Below, one piece after another: positions 47,084-59,743 of a stretch of 64,000 bases of DNA. The notes beneath the pieces were generated by a model. That model was not told where the DNA came from. It saw only the letters and a program-made list of their open reading frames with translations, and ran no database searches. The stretch is from Sindora glabra. Lineage: Eukaryota > Streptophyta > Magnoliopsida > Fabales > Fabaceae. The stretch's first letter is position 1, and each line of letters begins with the position of its first letter. Position numbers and translations under genes: made by a program. The stretch is taken from assembly GCA_020226215.1 (NCBI GenBank), contig CM035227.1:20153866-20217865 (forward strand). The letters are read 5' to 3'.

Positions 47084-49887
47084 CCAACAGCTGGAGCATG
47101 GATGAGGAAAGTGAGAAGAAGATCGGGATGAAGTGAGGGAGAAAAGAGGAAAAACCCTTTACTGAAGCACCTAAGATAGATTTTTGGTGAGGAGAAAGAA
47201 AGCAGAGTGACTACGTAAGCGTTTCAACCTTCATTTGATGACTAGTGAGGGTTTTTGGAAAATAAATTTTTGAGTATATATTAATTTGTTGAAGCAAAAA
47301 TATAGTATTTCGCAACAAACATACATTTTTTTAAATATTCTCCTTTTTTTATAAAGAGGATGGGATGAATTATGTAAAGAAATAGGAATAGAATTATTTT
47401 TATTGGAAATTGCAGACAGTAAAAAAAAAAGTGAATTGTAAAATAAAAATTATATCCTTATCTCTTTAAAAATAAAAGGGAGAAATGAAGAGGATCTGCA
47501 TCCCTTTTTTCTAATTAAAAGTTATAACTTTGGTGTAAGAAAATATTTTATTGCAAAATCTTTTTAATTTTGCATTTTAATTTTGCAACAATAAACAGAC
47601 TATTGTTGCAAATCAGAAATTTTTTTCACACTTTGCAACAAAAAATATATACTTGTTTCAAATAAAATACAATTAGCAATAAAATTAAAATTTTGATGCA
47701 AAATTGTGTTAAAAAAATTAAAGCTCCTTTTTCTTATATGGATCACTAAACTGCTTTATAGTTCTTTGCGTCAATGATGATCTAATTTCTTTACTACGAC
47801 AGAATTCAATGGGTAGTGCTTAATTTGGTTGTTACAATTTTTCTTGTCAACTCTCACTTCATTGAACGTAAACTTTTGGAAGTTCATGCAGGGTAACTCG
47901 TCCAAGGCATTAATTAGCAAGTGTACTGATTTTAGTAAAAGAAATTGCCATTCGTAGACAGATCGATCAAGTTAGAAGGGAAAACCTTACGATGGTGATC
48001 ATAAATAAAAATTTTAATACATTAAATACAATTTAACACAATAATAAAAATAATTAACTTCTTATAACATGATCTTTTTTGAAAGCATCTTTCCCTGTAT
48101 ACCGAAAAGAAGAATCATTGGTTGATCTTCAACTATGCTAACGCTTCTGGACTCTTGCAAGTTCTTTTTTTTTTTTTGGAACAACTGTGGCTTGAATTTA
48201 TCTCGGTAGATAATATTCTTGATTTAGTTGAATAGTTCATAATCATCATGATTTAAATTGATCCAGCCCATTTATCAAATCAAATTAATCAAAAGAGGTG
48301 AATAAGAAGAAACTTAAGATAAAACCAAATTGTTTAACCCATTAATTCGCTCTCGTTCATCTGGTTTCATTCCCTCTTGGATTTACCCCACAATCCAACG
48401 CTGTTTACAAACCGAGCTAGACACTATATATTACTCAAGATGAGAGGAGAGTCATTAGGTATTTCTTTGACAATACCGTTCGTTAGATGGCTCGATGAGA
48501 CAAAGGAACAAGTAGGTGACAATTTTTAATATGTTATAATAATTCAACACAACTACAAAGCTCTTATATGGATTCGTGGTGTAAATAGATGAACTTATTT
48601 AATGCGAATATTAAATGAATTTAGTTAAAATTGTAAACAAATTGATATTCATTAAAAAATTTATATTAAAATTTTAAAAATATTATTTAAAAATCTAATT
48701 AAGAACTAAATTATAAATAATTATATATAATAAAAATGTAAATTTTATATTTTAATAAAATAATAATAAAAATTTTAAAAAATATTTTATTGATGATTAA
48801 AAATGTTTTTATAAAAATAATAAGTAATTAAATTTAATAAATAATTTTATAATATAATTTTTTATTAAAATTATTAAATAGATTAAACGAATTAACTTAT
48901 TTTAATATATTTAATAAATGGATTAATATGATAAAATATAATTATTATTTGAGTTGAAACAAGGTCGAAATTATTTGAATCATTACTAATTTTTAGCACG
49001 ATATGAACTTAACAGCTTAAAACAAATTGCCACCCCTAAAACAAGATCAAAATAGATAAAGCTTTACATTCTAAGAGAATGACCATTTTTTCTCCAGTAG
49101 AAAATAAATAGGATGCATGTTATAGTACTTTTAAAGTTTTAAAATTTAACATAATGTGATAAATTTTAAAGTTATTTAATTACAATTGTTCATTTTTTTA
49201 GCAGTTGTTATCAAATAATTTTAATATAATAATTTGTAAAATTATTACATCATTCCAATTTTTGAAAATTATAAAATACCAAAAAATTCATCTAAATAAA
49301 AGTAGAAAGAAAAGGTGCTTTCAACTTTATTGGATTGGATGTAAATGACAAATCGTTAATGAAAGTGCACTTAAGAATTATTATGAAGTCCAATTTTTTT
49401 GAAGTCAGAAAATCCAAAATCCGGGAGATGGCCTAAAATAATATGATGCCAAGTTAGGGCTTGGGAGTTACGTAGGGCTAAATTTTAATTGATTATAACT
49501 GTTCCCCTGCCCCGTTATGCTACCGGACTGCCAGGTCTTAAAATATGCAGGCAAGTTTCGTAGCTAATTTTGCCGTCCTTGCTAACAAAGAGACAGTCAA
49601 GATTTACATGCAGTACCCTCGAGAATGATCTTTTGTCTAGAGGGTGACCTACCTTTACATCAATCACCTTTTGAAAGTGTTGTAAATATCTTATGATCTT
49701 CTATTTAATAATAATAACCAAGTTATACTCTTGTACTGATATTTTGAATTAATGACTCAAGTGCTGCAGGACGTGTTCAGTAGATCACTGTGCAAACTTC
49801 ATTAATCGTGCAGCTATTTCAAATAGACACGAGGATCCAAAGACAATAAAGCAAATGAGAAACTCATTTTCAGAGAATAAACACGAA
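47084..49887. other. Intergenic DNA, no gene seen
   Basis: AT-rich, with A/T extremes at 48600-48960. 49480-49600 is somewhat richer ('gttcccctgccccgttatgc') but has no frame. The last few hundred bases form the 3' flank of the BAHD pseudogene. Confidence 0.55.
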
Positions 49888-51250
49888 CTAGCAGAGGGTT
49901 TTGGACAAAGAAACTGCACTCATGAACTCCTCATCAAATTCAAGTGCCCTCATTCCATCTGGCAAGAGAAACACTTCCAGATCTATGCTTCCATCTCCTT
50001 CATATCCCGGATACAACTTCACTTGGCCATCAGCCTTGTTTGCATACCCACTTCGAACCTCCAGCGCTTTTCCCATTCCGATTTCATTCCCATACATGTT
50101 GAACCACGGCGAGCTCGCAAATTATTACATTAAACACATCAAAAACCTTATGAAGTTGATAAATCAGAGGAGATTTTAACCACTTTGTAGCACTGACGTG
50201 CCACGCCGTCGGAATGGCTGGCGACAGCTAAGTGCAGCTTCCGTGCAGCCCATCCTAGATCATGCTCTAGCAATTCTCCTGCTGTGGTTGTTGCACTCAC
50301 TACATTGAGTTTCCAAAGTACTCTTGGGGCTGACGTGGCTCCGGTCTTTTTCGGTTATTGGTGGTCAATGTGCAAGCAATTTTCTGTTCATTTGCTAGAC
50401 AACGGGCACAAGTAATTGATCTCCAAACAAGTGATGATAAAGATTGGAAGGATGAAATCTTGCTGGTATTTGACTCTCTATTGGCTTTCGCTTTTTAGTT
50501 TCGCTATGGAATCTGCTGAGAAGTGGAAGATTCTCTCTCGGAGCCTAGGTGCTTCAAATCTGGTGATAAATTTATCGTGATGTTTGAAGGGAAGAATTAT
50601 GATCGGACCGCAACCATCTGGAAACAAACGACCGTGAGTTGGTTCGAGTATCGAATTTGATCGGAAGATTTTGGACCAAGTGTTGATGAAATGCCAACAA
50701 GAGGTACCGCCAGCAAGGCAGTGGTTCACAGCACAGCCTATGAAAACACCATCGACTAATTTTGTGACTTGAACAGGTAACAAAGGCAAAGTGTGGCCGT
50801 CATGGTTGACCGCTCTGTCGTGGTCAAAGAATGATTGAACAACCAGAGGGACATCAGCTGGCGAGAAAATATCAGATATGGTCATATCTAAGGTAGCATA
50901 GATGCATCTGGCTCGGGGAATGTTGCTGCAATCAACGAAAGCAGTATAAAAGGGAGGCTTAACGGTTTTTTGGGTGATAAGTCAGCCGGCAAGTGGACAA
51001 AAATGGACAAGGCATAAGAGAAAGATAATGTTTAAGGTTTTTTAGTAGAGAATTGATGAATTCAGGTTGATTGTGGGCTGCAGCAGACTTTCTGAAGAGC
51101 AAGCCTTTCTGGATGCAGTGTACGGACAACGTAGAAATATGCCTGGGCGTTAAATAACATCCTGGTTTTTTGGTTGGTCGATCGGTGTGGCTTGATAAAG
51201 CATTCCGATATGCGCAAAACGGCTGGGGAATTCACATTCAAGTTAGTCAC
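49888..51250 (-). pseudogene. BAHD acyltransferase pseudogene, copy 3
   Basis: Clear relative of the copies at 6088 and 29387, broken into pieces. The ATG at 51250 opens 'NVNSPAVLRISECFIKP', then a 4-bp insertion near 51182 shifts the frame. A middle piece (50478-50885) carries 'SFFDHDRAVNHDGHT', but HXXXD reads HCLAG, so the conserved Asp is now Gly. A 1-bp insertion near 50490 ends that frame after 'AKLKSESQ'. More indels follow near 50180 and 50310. The C-terminal piece (49888-50097) has 'MYGNEIGMGKA', a changed DFGWG position, then 'GSIDLEV' and 'FDEEFMSAV'. An active enzyme is not expected even if translated. The shared 5' flank with BAHD-2 shows the duplication included promoter sequence. 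Confidence 0.92.
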
Positions 51251-54200
51251 TGAGATTACTTTGCTGGCAGAGATCGAACTTGACTTGTTTTTTCTTGAGA
51301 TCTCTTATGATTTAATTTTGAATTGGATAGTTGGCTATATATTATGGTTTTAAACGAAATCTCTTTGCTTTCTCGAGACGTCTTATGATTTTAAACCAGA
51401 AGGCCGACTTGGCTCAGCTTGATTCCACCTCTAAGTAAATGGAATATACTTACTTGCAAAGAAAATTTCTTCAGACAATAAGCATATTGTTATTTTCTTT
51501 CTCCACGGGCTTTCGGGGCATATTCTATGGGATCAGTATATCTTCTTTGTATTAAATCTAAATCCATGATGTAATACTATTTGTTCTTGTGCTGATGTTG
51601 GCCTTACCATGTTGATGTGGTGCTGAAAAAGTCAGTGGGAGCCCAGTGCAATAGCTTGAAAATGGGATTGTGATGGGGGCTGAACAGATATATATATATA
51701 TATATATATAGCTAGTCGATCAACTGGGCTATAATGAATCAATAGGCGATGAGTTTGTTACAAACTCTCTGGTAATACGGTAACTATGATAATATTGTGG
51801 CCAGTGAGATTCTATACATACATAAAAAAGAATATAGTTAATGTGAAAAAAATTATTAAAGGTTTTGATAGCGAAATCTAATCATTAAAAATATTACAAG
51901 AAAAAAAAATTCATAATACATTGCTAAGAAAGTGATGCACCGAATTTGTTCAATGGAAGCAACAGAGGAAATAGAAGTAAGATAGTTGCGAGTTGATTCA
52001 ACAAACCATGGAAGTATAATATTATGGAGAAGATTACTAATTTTTTTAAATTTAAATAAATGAGTTAAAGTTAAAAATTTAATATATTAAATATAATTCA
52101 ATAGTAAAAATATTCAATGATCAAACTTTTCTTAACATCACTCATCATATAATATCTTTTATTATCTCTGGCCCTAATGGAGGCCAGCCCAAATGAGGAG
52201 GTGGGATAGGGTTTTGAGCAATGGCCATAAGATCCGATTCCATTTTATATATAATGTATTTTTAAGACAAGTTTGATTCACCAAAACCGATTTCAAAGGT
52301 AGTGGAAAAGGGGCGACGATCATAGCCAACAAAGACAGATGCCGACGACGGCCCTCCGGAAGTCTCACATCAGTGGCCATTTTAGGGGTCAAAACAACAT
52401 ACGATACGATGGGTTTCATGCCAGAAAGTCATGGAGAACATGTTTCACTAACTGATGGCTTGTATTGTTGCTATTGTTACTCTAAGCACCCGTTCCCAGC
52501 AAGGCAATATGCCATATCCGCGTGACTCTGCACTCTCGTAAGATTTTGAGCCATAGATCGAATTCGGCTGAGTTAAAATCTAAGACAATGCGAAAAACAT
52601 AAATTTATAGGACCACTTCCCAATAACAGTTTTGTCATTAAAGGCTACACTTCAACCAATTAGGTTACTTGATTGCTTTAAGGTCGTCCATTTGGTGGTG
52701 CATTACTTGATGATGGTATATTATAGACAATTCAATATTATCTAAGGATTGCAATTTAAAATGGCAATTAATAATATATTAATTTGTCAAAAAATCTTAA
52801 TTCAAATGAAATATGATTTTTTTTTAAAGATTTTATATCTCATTCTTTGAACATTTTCTACCTTCCTCTATATCTATAGTTTAATCTATGAATTTTTTCA
52901 TATGTGTATTTAATAATTTAATTACTTCTTTTATTAAAAAACAAATATTACTACCATGATAATACTTTACTCGTATAAACTAATATGATTTTAGAACGTT
53001 GTTTAGTTTTATGACATTTTTGTTAGCAAATAATTGTTTGGTGCGTGTATGTGGGGAAGGTTCGGGCACTTGTCCTCTTAATGCATAACTAGTTCTTAAT
53101 TGTTATGGTTTAAAAAATAAGTTTTTGGTAGGATATTAGCTTTACGAAGGTATATTGCCGATGTTTTATATTTCGGCCAGCTGAGAATAGAATGAGGCCC
53201 AAAAAGCCCACGAAATCCATCAGGAAAACTAGCGTCAACAGAGGCCCAAATGTCTCTCTTATGTGCTGGGGCGACGCTCCCTAGCAGCACTTGTGTTGAA
53301 CTATTTTGAAAATCGGACAATAGCAAATCACAAAAAATTATTAAATCATTCCATAGCACTGATTGATCCAATTGTTTATTGATATTATAAATAAAAAATT
53401 ATAGAATTTTTATGAAAAAAAAAGTAATGATAATTAATTTATACTGTAAATACGAACTCATCATTTATTTAAGAAAATAAAGCAAATTAATAATTTTGAA
53501 TTAATTATGTATTATTTTTTGTAACTTTTTAGTTACCTATAGGTCTATTGGCGGACCAACCCAACCTAAAAAAAAATGAAGTTTTCAAAAAAGGAAAAAT
53601 ATTTGATTGGCCATTTTTTAAAAAATTTGACTGATTTTTCTTCGACTACTGCAAGTTCATATTAACTTATATTACACTAGCTCGAACTAGTTCGGCTACA
53701 CTAACGAATTTTGAAATCATTCAAACCGAGTAACACAACTCTCCCATCACTCAATCAATTTCGCTTTCAAGACATTACTTATAGCTTGAACATGGGCATG
53801 ATCTTTAATAGCTTGTGTCTTGCAATGCCCCCTTTTCAGTAAAACTGCTGTTGATGAAAAATAAAATCCCTCAAATAAGGTCTTATCTTTAAGTTTATAA
53901 TTTTGGTTGGATAAAAGGGAATAAAAAAATGAATGGAAATGAAATGAAATGATTATTTCGTAATTATGTTTAGTAAGTAAAGAATGAAATTGGGATTCTA
54001 TTTCATTTTTGTATTTATTACAACAAAATTTTAATGGCATGAAATTGAAAAAGTATAGTTAAAAATAATAATAACCTTATTACAAACAAAATAAGTATAT
54101 TATTAAATAATTTAATATTATTAAAATATATTATATAATTTATAATAAAAATTATTACAATTTAAATGTTATCATTAAAATTATAATTAACAAAAAAAAT

Positions 54201-55076
54201 TATAATAAAAGCATAAGTTTTCTAAATTACTAAATTTTTATATTAAATAATTTTTGTGAAGAATACTAAAATGTCATATTTTAAATTTTAGTATTAAAAG
54301 CATAATTGTTAAAATATTTTAATATAAAAATATTCAAAAATTAGTTTTTTATCATATATTAACAAAGGATAATATTGAAATATATAAAAAATATGAGAGA
54401 TGTATATGTAAAAAGGTCAATCTATGAATCAGAAAATGACCAATTTTATTATTTTTCTATGAATTAGATATTTTATTATTTAATAAAATAATCACTAGGA
54501 AATAAGCATTTTCATTCTGTAATAAAGCACATACCAGTAAGTACTTATAAAAATCGATCATTCCTAATTTTATTTTATTCCATTCAACTAACTAAATTAG
54601 AAACACAGCAAGTGAATCTTATAATACACCAACGTATTATCAGTTAGATCTTATAATGTGCAAATGATGATAAGAGGCCATATACCACTGAGAACTCATA
54701 AAAGTCGATATAAATTATTTAAATCTGTTTTATATTGCTTTACTAGAGGAAAGAAAAAAAAAGGGTAGACTATCTTTTAGAACGGATTAAAGATACGAAG
54801 TGAAATTATCCGTCATCAAATGACAACCTAAATAAAATAATTTGTGCCGTCAATTACAGAATATAAGTTCATGGAAAATTTAAATAATCCCAATGCAAGC
54901 AAAACATTAAATGTAGTACACTATCTAAACAGCTTTTCTTTTTTTAAACAATCAAGGCGAACTATTCCTAGGATTAGAATATTAAAAAGTATTTCAATTT
55001 CCCCCATTCCATCGAAAGTCGTCACCAATATTTGAATTCTTATTCATTACACTATCGTAAACAACTATGATTGAAC
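51251..55076. other. Intergenic DNA, no gene seen
   Basis: Holds an (AT)n run at 51688-51710. Two stretches have less A/T-biased composition (52150-52450 and 53040-53350) with minus-strand ORFs of 81 and 91 residues that match nothing I know. 53880-54500 is A/T-rich. No RNA gene was supported. Confidence 0.5.
51688..51710. repeat. (AT)n microsatellite
   Basis: About 11 AT units. Confidence 0.9.

Positions 55077-55113
<37 letters not shown>
55077..55113. repeat. (AAT)n microsatellite
   Basis: Twelve TAA/AAT units without interruption. Confidence 0.95.
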
Positions 55114-55114
<1 letters not shown>

Positions 55115-56293
55115 TATACATCGAAAAAATTTAAAATTAAATTTTGGATATATATCAATAGATGTTAATTAATATAAAATTCAATCTAATAAATATAAAA
55201 AATTTAAAACTCAATCTTGAATTTCATTTTTAGCGCTCATAACATTTTGATTGAAAGTGATATGTGTATAATTTAATAATATTTCAATTTATGTTATCAT
55301 TTTCTGATAGAAATTTTTTTGTATATTTTAATTATAATATTTTTTTATTTCACTTGAGCATAAAATTATTTGTCAATTTTATTATTTTAATATTTATATG
55401 ATAATTTTGTTTATATATCCATTTTGTAAGAGCTACTTACATTAAATATCCTACTTCTCAATTTTGAAATATTAAAAACTACGAATGGACAATTCAAGAA
55501 TTTCTCCTCTTATATACTATGCTAATCCCAATTGACTTTAGAGGACCTTTACTTAGTTTTAGGTGTGATTATTTCTTATTCTAAAAGGGAATGCCACTAC
55601 ACAGAACACAAGAAAGAAACTGATTGGCTCATCTACATTTCAAATTTCTCCATCTGTCTTTCCCTCCTAATTCTCTCGGTAGGTTGGGGAGTGGCCCTAC
55701 GAAGCACTATGTTCATAAGAATTTGCATGTCAATGATGAAAAAGTAAGCAAATGCATGTACCCTTTTGTAGTTGATGTCCACTTTATCAAAGTCTGATAA
55801 TCCTCATCCTTAGTGGAGTATCTACTTATCAACTATGATGTTCTTTTCTCTCTTTAATTTTTTCGAATGGCAAGATTTTGAACCTTTTCCATTAGAAGCT
55901 TAAGATGTGAAAGCATAACATAGACTTAAAGAAGAAGAATCAATCAGCTAGGTGCGTGGACTTCAGTGTCCGTAGCTTCTCCTTTTAACCTAAAAGCTTG
56001 GATTTACTGGTTCTTGTTTGTCAAAAAGGATCATTTTCAAAGCCAACCGAGCAAAAATCAACAAAGAGACAAACAAAGCGGTTTGCTTTGTATTTTTTTT
56101 CCAAAGTCAGAAATTAATAGCCTTAAGCATGCAGTAGAGTAGAGAGTACAGCGAGACAGAGAGACAACTTTGTCTTTCTTCTTTCCCAATACAAAAGAAA
56201 AGAAGAAAAATAAAGCAACGCACATTCATTCAGAGCTGGAGCTACAGAGACATCACGTTGTGAAACTAAAGCTGATTCAATAGTCAAACTCCT
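55114..56293. other. 3' flank of the WOX4-like gene
   Basis: AT-rich to about 55450, then more balanced sequence. The part nearest 56293 should hold the 3' untranslated region of the WOX4-like gene. The plus-strand ORF at 55532-55747 shows no recognisable family. Confidence 0.45.
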
Positions 56294-57499
56294 TCATCTG
56301 CCTTCCGGGTGCAATGGGAAAAGCTCCAGAGTTTTATGGTCCTCCTCTCTACACAAGAATGACCTGCTTTGTTCTTCCAACTCCAAGCACTCAAATCCCC
56401 AGCTCCTACTCCTCTTCTTGTACGGACTATCTTCCTCCTCTCTTTCCAGTACTTCCCCCTGCAAACATACATACCCTTGATCGTGTTAAAGAGGAAGATA
56501 ATCGAAAGAAGCTCACCAGCTTGAGATGTTTGTATATGTCATGGTTTAAAATTGCAAAATGAAAACTTTTGACTAGAGTATTATATAATGTTATTTTAAG
56601 GTTTTTTTTTTTAATCTTTGGTTTAATTCCAATATTTTAATGCGTATGTATTTTGCCATTTAACTACACCTATCATTATTCCGTAAAAAAAATTGAATTC
56701 CAATGCAAAATTAGACTAAATTGCAGTTGTTAGGGCAAACCTAACCCCAACTACTATATCCTATGATATCGGGGCTGAAAACTGCAGTTTAAAATCATGA
56801 TTTGAATTCAGCAGTGTACAATTAAATTAAACATACCCTAGTTTCCAAAGTTATGGTAGTAATGGCTGTGGCAGTTCGAGGACTGTGACTGAGGCCAAGA
56901 CTGTTGCGCTTTTGCTTTTGTCTCTCGCGTGCTTTGTGATTCTGGAACCAATAGAAGACATTCTTGCCTTCGATCTTGCCATATTTGCTAAGCTGTGTCG
57001 TGATCTGCTCTATCTGTTGAGCGTTGGGAGTTCTCATCCCTCCTCTGTACAACATCTCCAATATCCCTATCTGTTCTTGTGTCGGATTCCACCGGGTCCC
57101 ACCAGGATGCGTTTCGACCTGCATGCAACCGAATCCTAGTTAGTTTTAGCACATTACTAGATATATAATTTCGGTGTCGAAGCAACGTAACTGTTCTCAT
57201 ATGTATATGGGTTGCGTGCAGCACGCAATCGAGAGCATGCATGGAGGTACATGTATACTCACCTGTGGCTGCGGCGAATCTTTCTTAATACTGTCGTCAT
57301 GAGAGGGGGAGAGGAGTTTTCTAGTGCCGCTTTCGGGGCGGATGAAGGTTTTGAGATCGAAGGAGGGGAGAGGAGGATCGGAGTTGGGAAGCTTGGGAGC
57401 GAGGGGGCGCAAGCGCTTGCAGCCGGCGAGGGAGAGGGAGGGTTCGTGATGATCCCAGAATCCACGTGCGAGCTGGTGCACCTTCATGCTGCTTGCCAT
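56294..57499 (-). CDS. WOX4: WUSCHEL-related homeobox 4 (WOX4)-like transcription factor, three exons
   Basis: Nuclear homeodomain transcription factor; in Arabidopsis WOX4 promotes cambium stem-cell division downstream of the CLE41/PXY signal. Exons: 57263-57499, 56837-57118 and 56294-56458 (79, 94 and 54 codons of protein), joined in phase 0 by GT-AG introns of 144 and 378 bp (donors CAG|GTGAGT and AGG|GTATGT; acceptors GCAG|GTCGAA and GCAG|GGGGAA). The product is 227 residues; Arabidopsis WOX4 is about 250. The N-terminal 'MKVHQLARGFW' and 'CKRLRPLAPKL' are WOX4 hallmarks. The homeodomain spans about residues 87-151, with recognition helix 'NVFYWFQNHKARER' (132-145). The C-terminus has 'RSWGFECLELE', then the WUS box TLELFPLH (216-223) and the ending PEGR. 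Met5 is an alternative start matching the usual 'MKVH' beginning. No defect is seen. Confidence 0.96.
56459..56836 (-). other. WOX4 intron 2
   Basis: 378 bp, GTATGT donor and TTTGCAG acceptor, phase 0. It separates the homeodomain exon from the WUS-box exon. Confidence 0.9.
57119..57262 (-). other. WOX4 intron 1
   Basis: 144 bp, GTGAGT donor and GCAG acceptor, phase 0. It falls between the N-terminal region and the homeodomain. Confidence 0.9.
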
Positions 57500-57537
57500 G
57501 TGTGGTGGAGATGATGAGGATGATTGGGAACTGGGTG

Positions 57538-57545
57538 ATTATATA
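57538..57545 (-). promoter_or_regulatory. Putative TATA box of the WOX4-like gene
   Basis: The minus strand reads TATATAAT within CTCTATATAATCACC, about 40-47 bp upstream of the first ATG. That leaves room for only a very short leader to Met1, which favours use of Met5 or a start site further up. Confidence 0.45.
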
Positions 57546-59640
57546 GAGGATGAGGGACACGAAGGATATATATGGAAAGGAGTAAAAGTCGCAAAGTGGG
57601 AAATGAGGTGGTGCCTGCGAAAACCAAGACCAAATGATGAGGTGCGGTTGACTTAGGATTTTCCTCGTTTAAATTAATCTGAAACACGACATGAACAAAT
57701 TAATAGTGCACACAATTCATCAAACATTAAAAAGGCATTACACAAGTTCTCTTTTTAAATTCTTAATTGTTCGGTAAATATAGGCACACTACTATTAAGG
57801 AAAATTTACAAATTTAATTAATTATTATATTAATTTTTTAATAATAATAAGTGAAAATTTTTATTAATAGAGAGCATATATTTTAGATAAATAAGAATTT
57901 CTCAAGTTTTTAGTGGCCACATAATTATAAATTAGTAATTAGGGTATACTCACTACTTTTTTATGACTAAAACGTTTAATTTAATCCCTTTATCAAAAAA
58001 TTATCCACTATAATATCAAGTTATTCCTTCACTTTTGATATAAAAATATCAATTATGATAAATTAAAGGATTTTTAGAACGCTTAGTATCTTAATGAGAC
58101 TATAAACTATAGAAAATCTTTATAATGGCCATAGCGTTTCTTTTTAACCGAGTTGCACAGTGATAAAACTTAGAAATGGTAGCAGGCAATCTTACCTACG
58201 TTGGATCTAACAAAAAATTGTCGTGATCTAGATTTTTAATAAAGTTTCGAGTCATAAAAAATTAAGTTTAAACATACGATTATTAATAATCACATATTTT
58301 TAGTACGTAGCTGAATGAGTAAGAGCGTGCGGACGTGTAGGGCCGTGGGTGGTGGGCCGTCAAATCGGGTGGTTTTTTCTCTTGCTTTCATGATAAGGGG
58401 AACATGCTTTTCGGTGGCTCTCTCTCTCTCTCTTTCAAAGCTTTTGCTCAAATAAAGCAGAGTGAGAGATAGAAGGACAGGAATGAGAAAAGATTCCTCC
58501 AATCCCAAAACTTGAAAATGGAACACTTTGATATGCTTTTCAAGATACTGATTTTTATATAAATTGTGTGGACGAGTGGGTGAGAAAGATAGTGAATGCC
58601 GTCTCTATCCTTTTAAGCGGTAGAGAAGGGAATGTCCAAAAATGCAGACTCAGCAAAATCTCTGAAACCCATTTTCTACTTTGTTTGGGAACTGTGTACC
58701 CTCCAATTTCTCAAATACCGCTTTATGTATACTCCATATATAATATATATAATATAGTTCTCTGTTCCCAACTCTTTGTTCAGATTAGCTACATATGTGG
58801 CAACATTTAATTAGATAGAATAGAGAGTACGGACTCCCTTGAATGATAAGGAGTTCGATAATTTTTTAAATGAAATTTTATAAATAAAAAATTAGTTATT
58901 GGAAAAACTTCCTCATAATTAAAATTCAATTTAACTTAATTTTGAATTGATAAGAAATTTAATGTAACCTTTAAGATATCAAAAAAAAATTTATCAACTC
59001 CTTTGTTGAATTTAAATTTAATTTATTATTTATATAAATTAATTTTATAATATAATTTATTTATCTATTATTATATAAATAAAATATTATTAAATTTATT
59101 ATTATTATTATTATTAAAATTTTAATGGTATGACTTCTTTTCCTTTACTATTAATATAAAATATTTTAGATGGATAATAAAATAAATTTAAATTGATTTT
59201 ATATGGCATAACAATTATAGTAATAGAGATTTGCTAACAGCTAGGCTAGCGTGACAGAACTTAGAAGGAGTTGAGAAGCTAATATCCCTTCTAAAATTTT
59301 TAAAATTGTATTTTAATATCATATAATTACCTGAATTTTTTTAAAAAATTATATATTTCATTTAATCCTCACAAATTTTTTTTTACTATTGAACTTAAAA
59401 ATTTTACACCAGAATCTATCGCTGCTTGTTAATACTTTTATATCAATGGAAACATCCATGTCGTATGAAGAGAAACTTCGCATTCTCCGATTATAAAATG
59501 TATTTATTTTCAAGTATTTTTGACACATACACACCTACGTATATATATTTGTTGAATAAAGGTTGAGGGAGGAGAGGACAATAATTCTTCGCAGTTCCGC
59601 GTAGCTTATCATTGAGTTTTGAGTGCAGCTTGGCAAATGG
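57546..59640. other. Upstream region of the WOX4-like gene, no other gene seen
   Basis: Contains a (CT)n run at 58419-58433 (GA on the WOX4 strand), about 0.9 kb upstream of the ATG. Small ORFs at 58290-58526 and 58568-58810 show no known domain. 58850-59400 is A/T-rich. Confidence 0.5.
58419..58433. repeat. (CT)n / (GA)n microsatellite upstream of WOX4
   Basis: About eight CT units. On the WOX4 strand it is a GA tract, a type often found in plant promoters. Confidence 0.85.
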
Positions 59641-59652
59641 CATCCAACCTAT

Positions 59653-59743
59653 CACGTGGGTGAAACATTCAAGCAATCCCAGCTCAGAGTCATACACGTG
59701 TGAATCCAGGTGTGCACAAGAGAGCCACACATACGCACACGTG
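59653..59743. promoter_or_regulatory. Cluster of three G-boxes (CACGTG) at 42- and 43-bp spacing
   Basis: Perfect CACGTG palindromes lie at 59653-59658, 59695-59700 and 59738-59743. G-boxes bind plant bZIP and bHLH factors. The cluster is about 2.15 kb upstream of the WOX4-like ATG; no nearer gene is visible. Even spacing near four helical turns would put all three on one face of the DNA. Confidence 0.6.

Noticed and set aside
53096..53371. 91-residue minus-strand ORF with a few gene-like words
   Set aside because: No recognised motif, promoter or splice partner; left as intergenic.
57197..57687. Several ORFs of 67-100 residues on both strands around the first WOX4 exon
   Set aside because: One is exon 1 run on into intron 1; the others are GC-driven shadows of that exon and the promoter.
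59491..59730. 79-residue minus-strand ORF across the G-box cluster
   Set aside because: No domain is recognised; the open frame seems incidental to a regulatory-looking segment.
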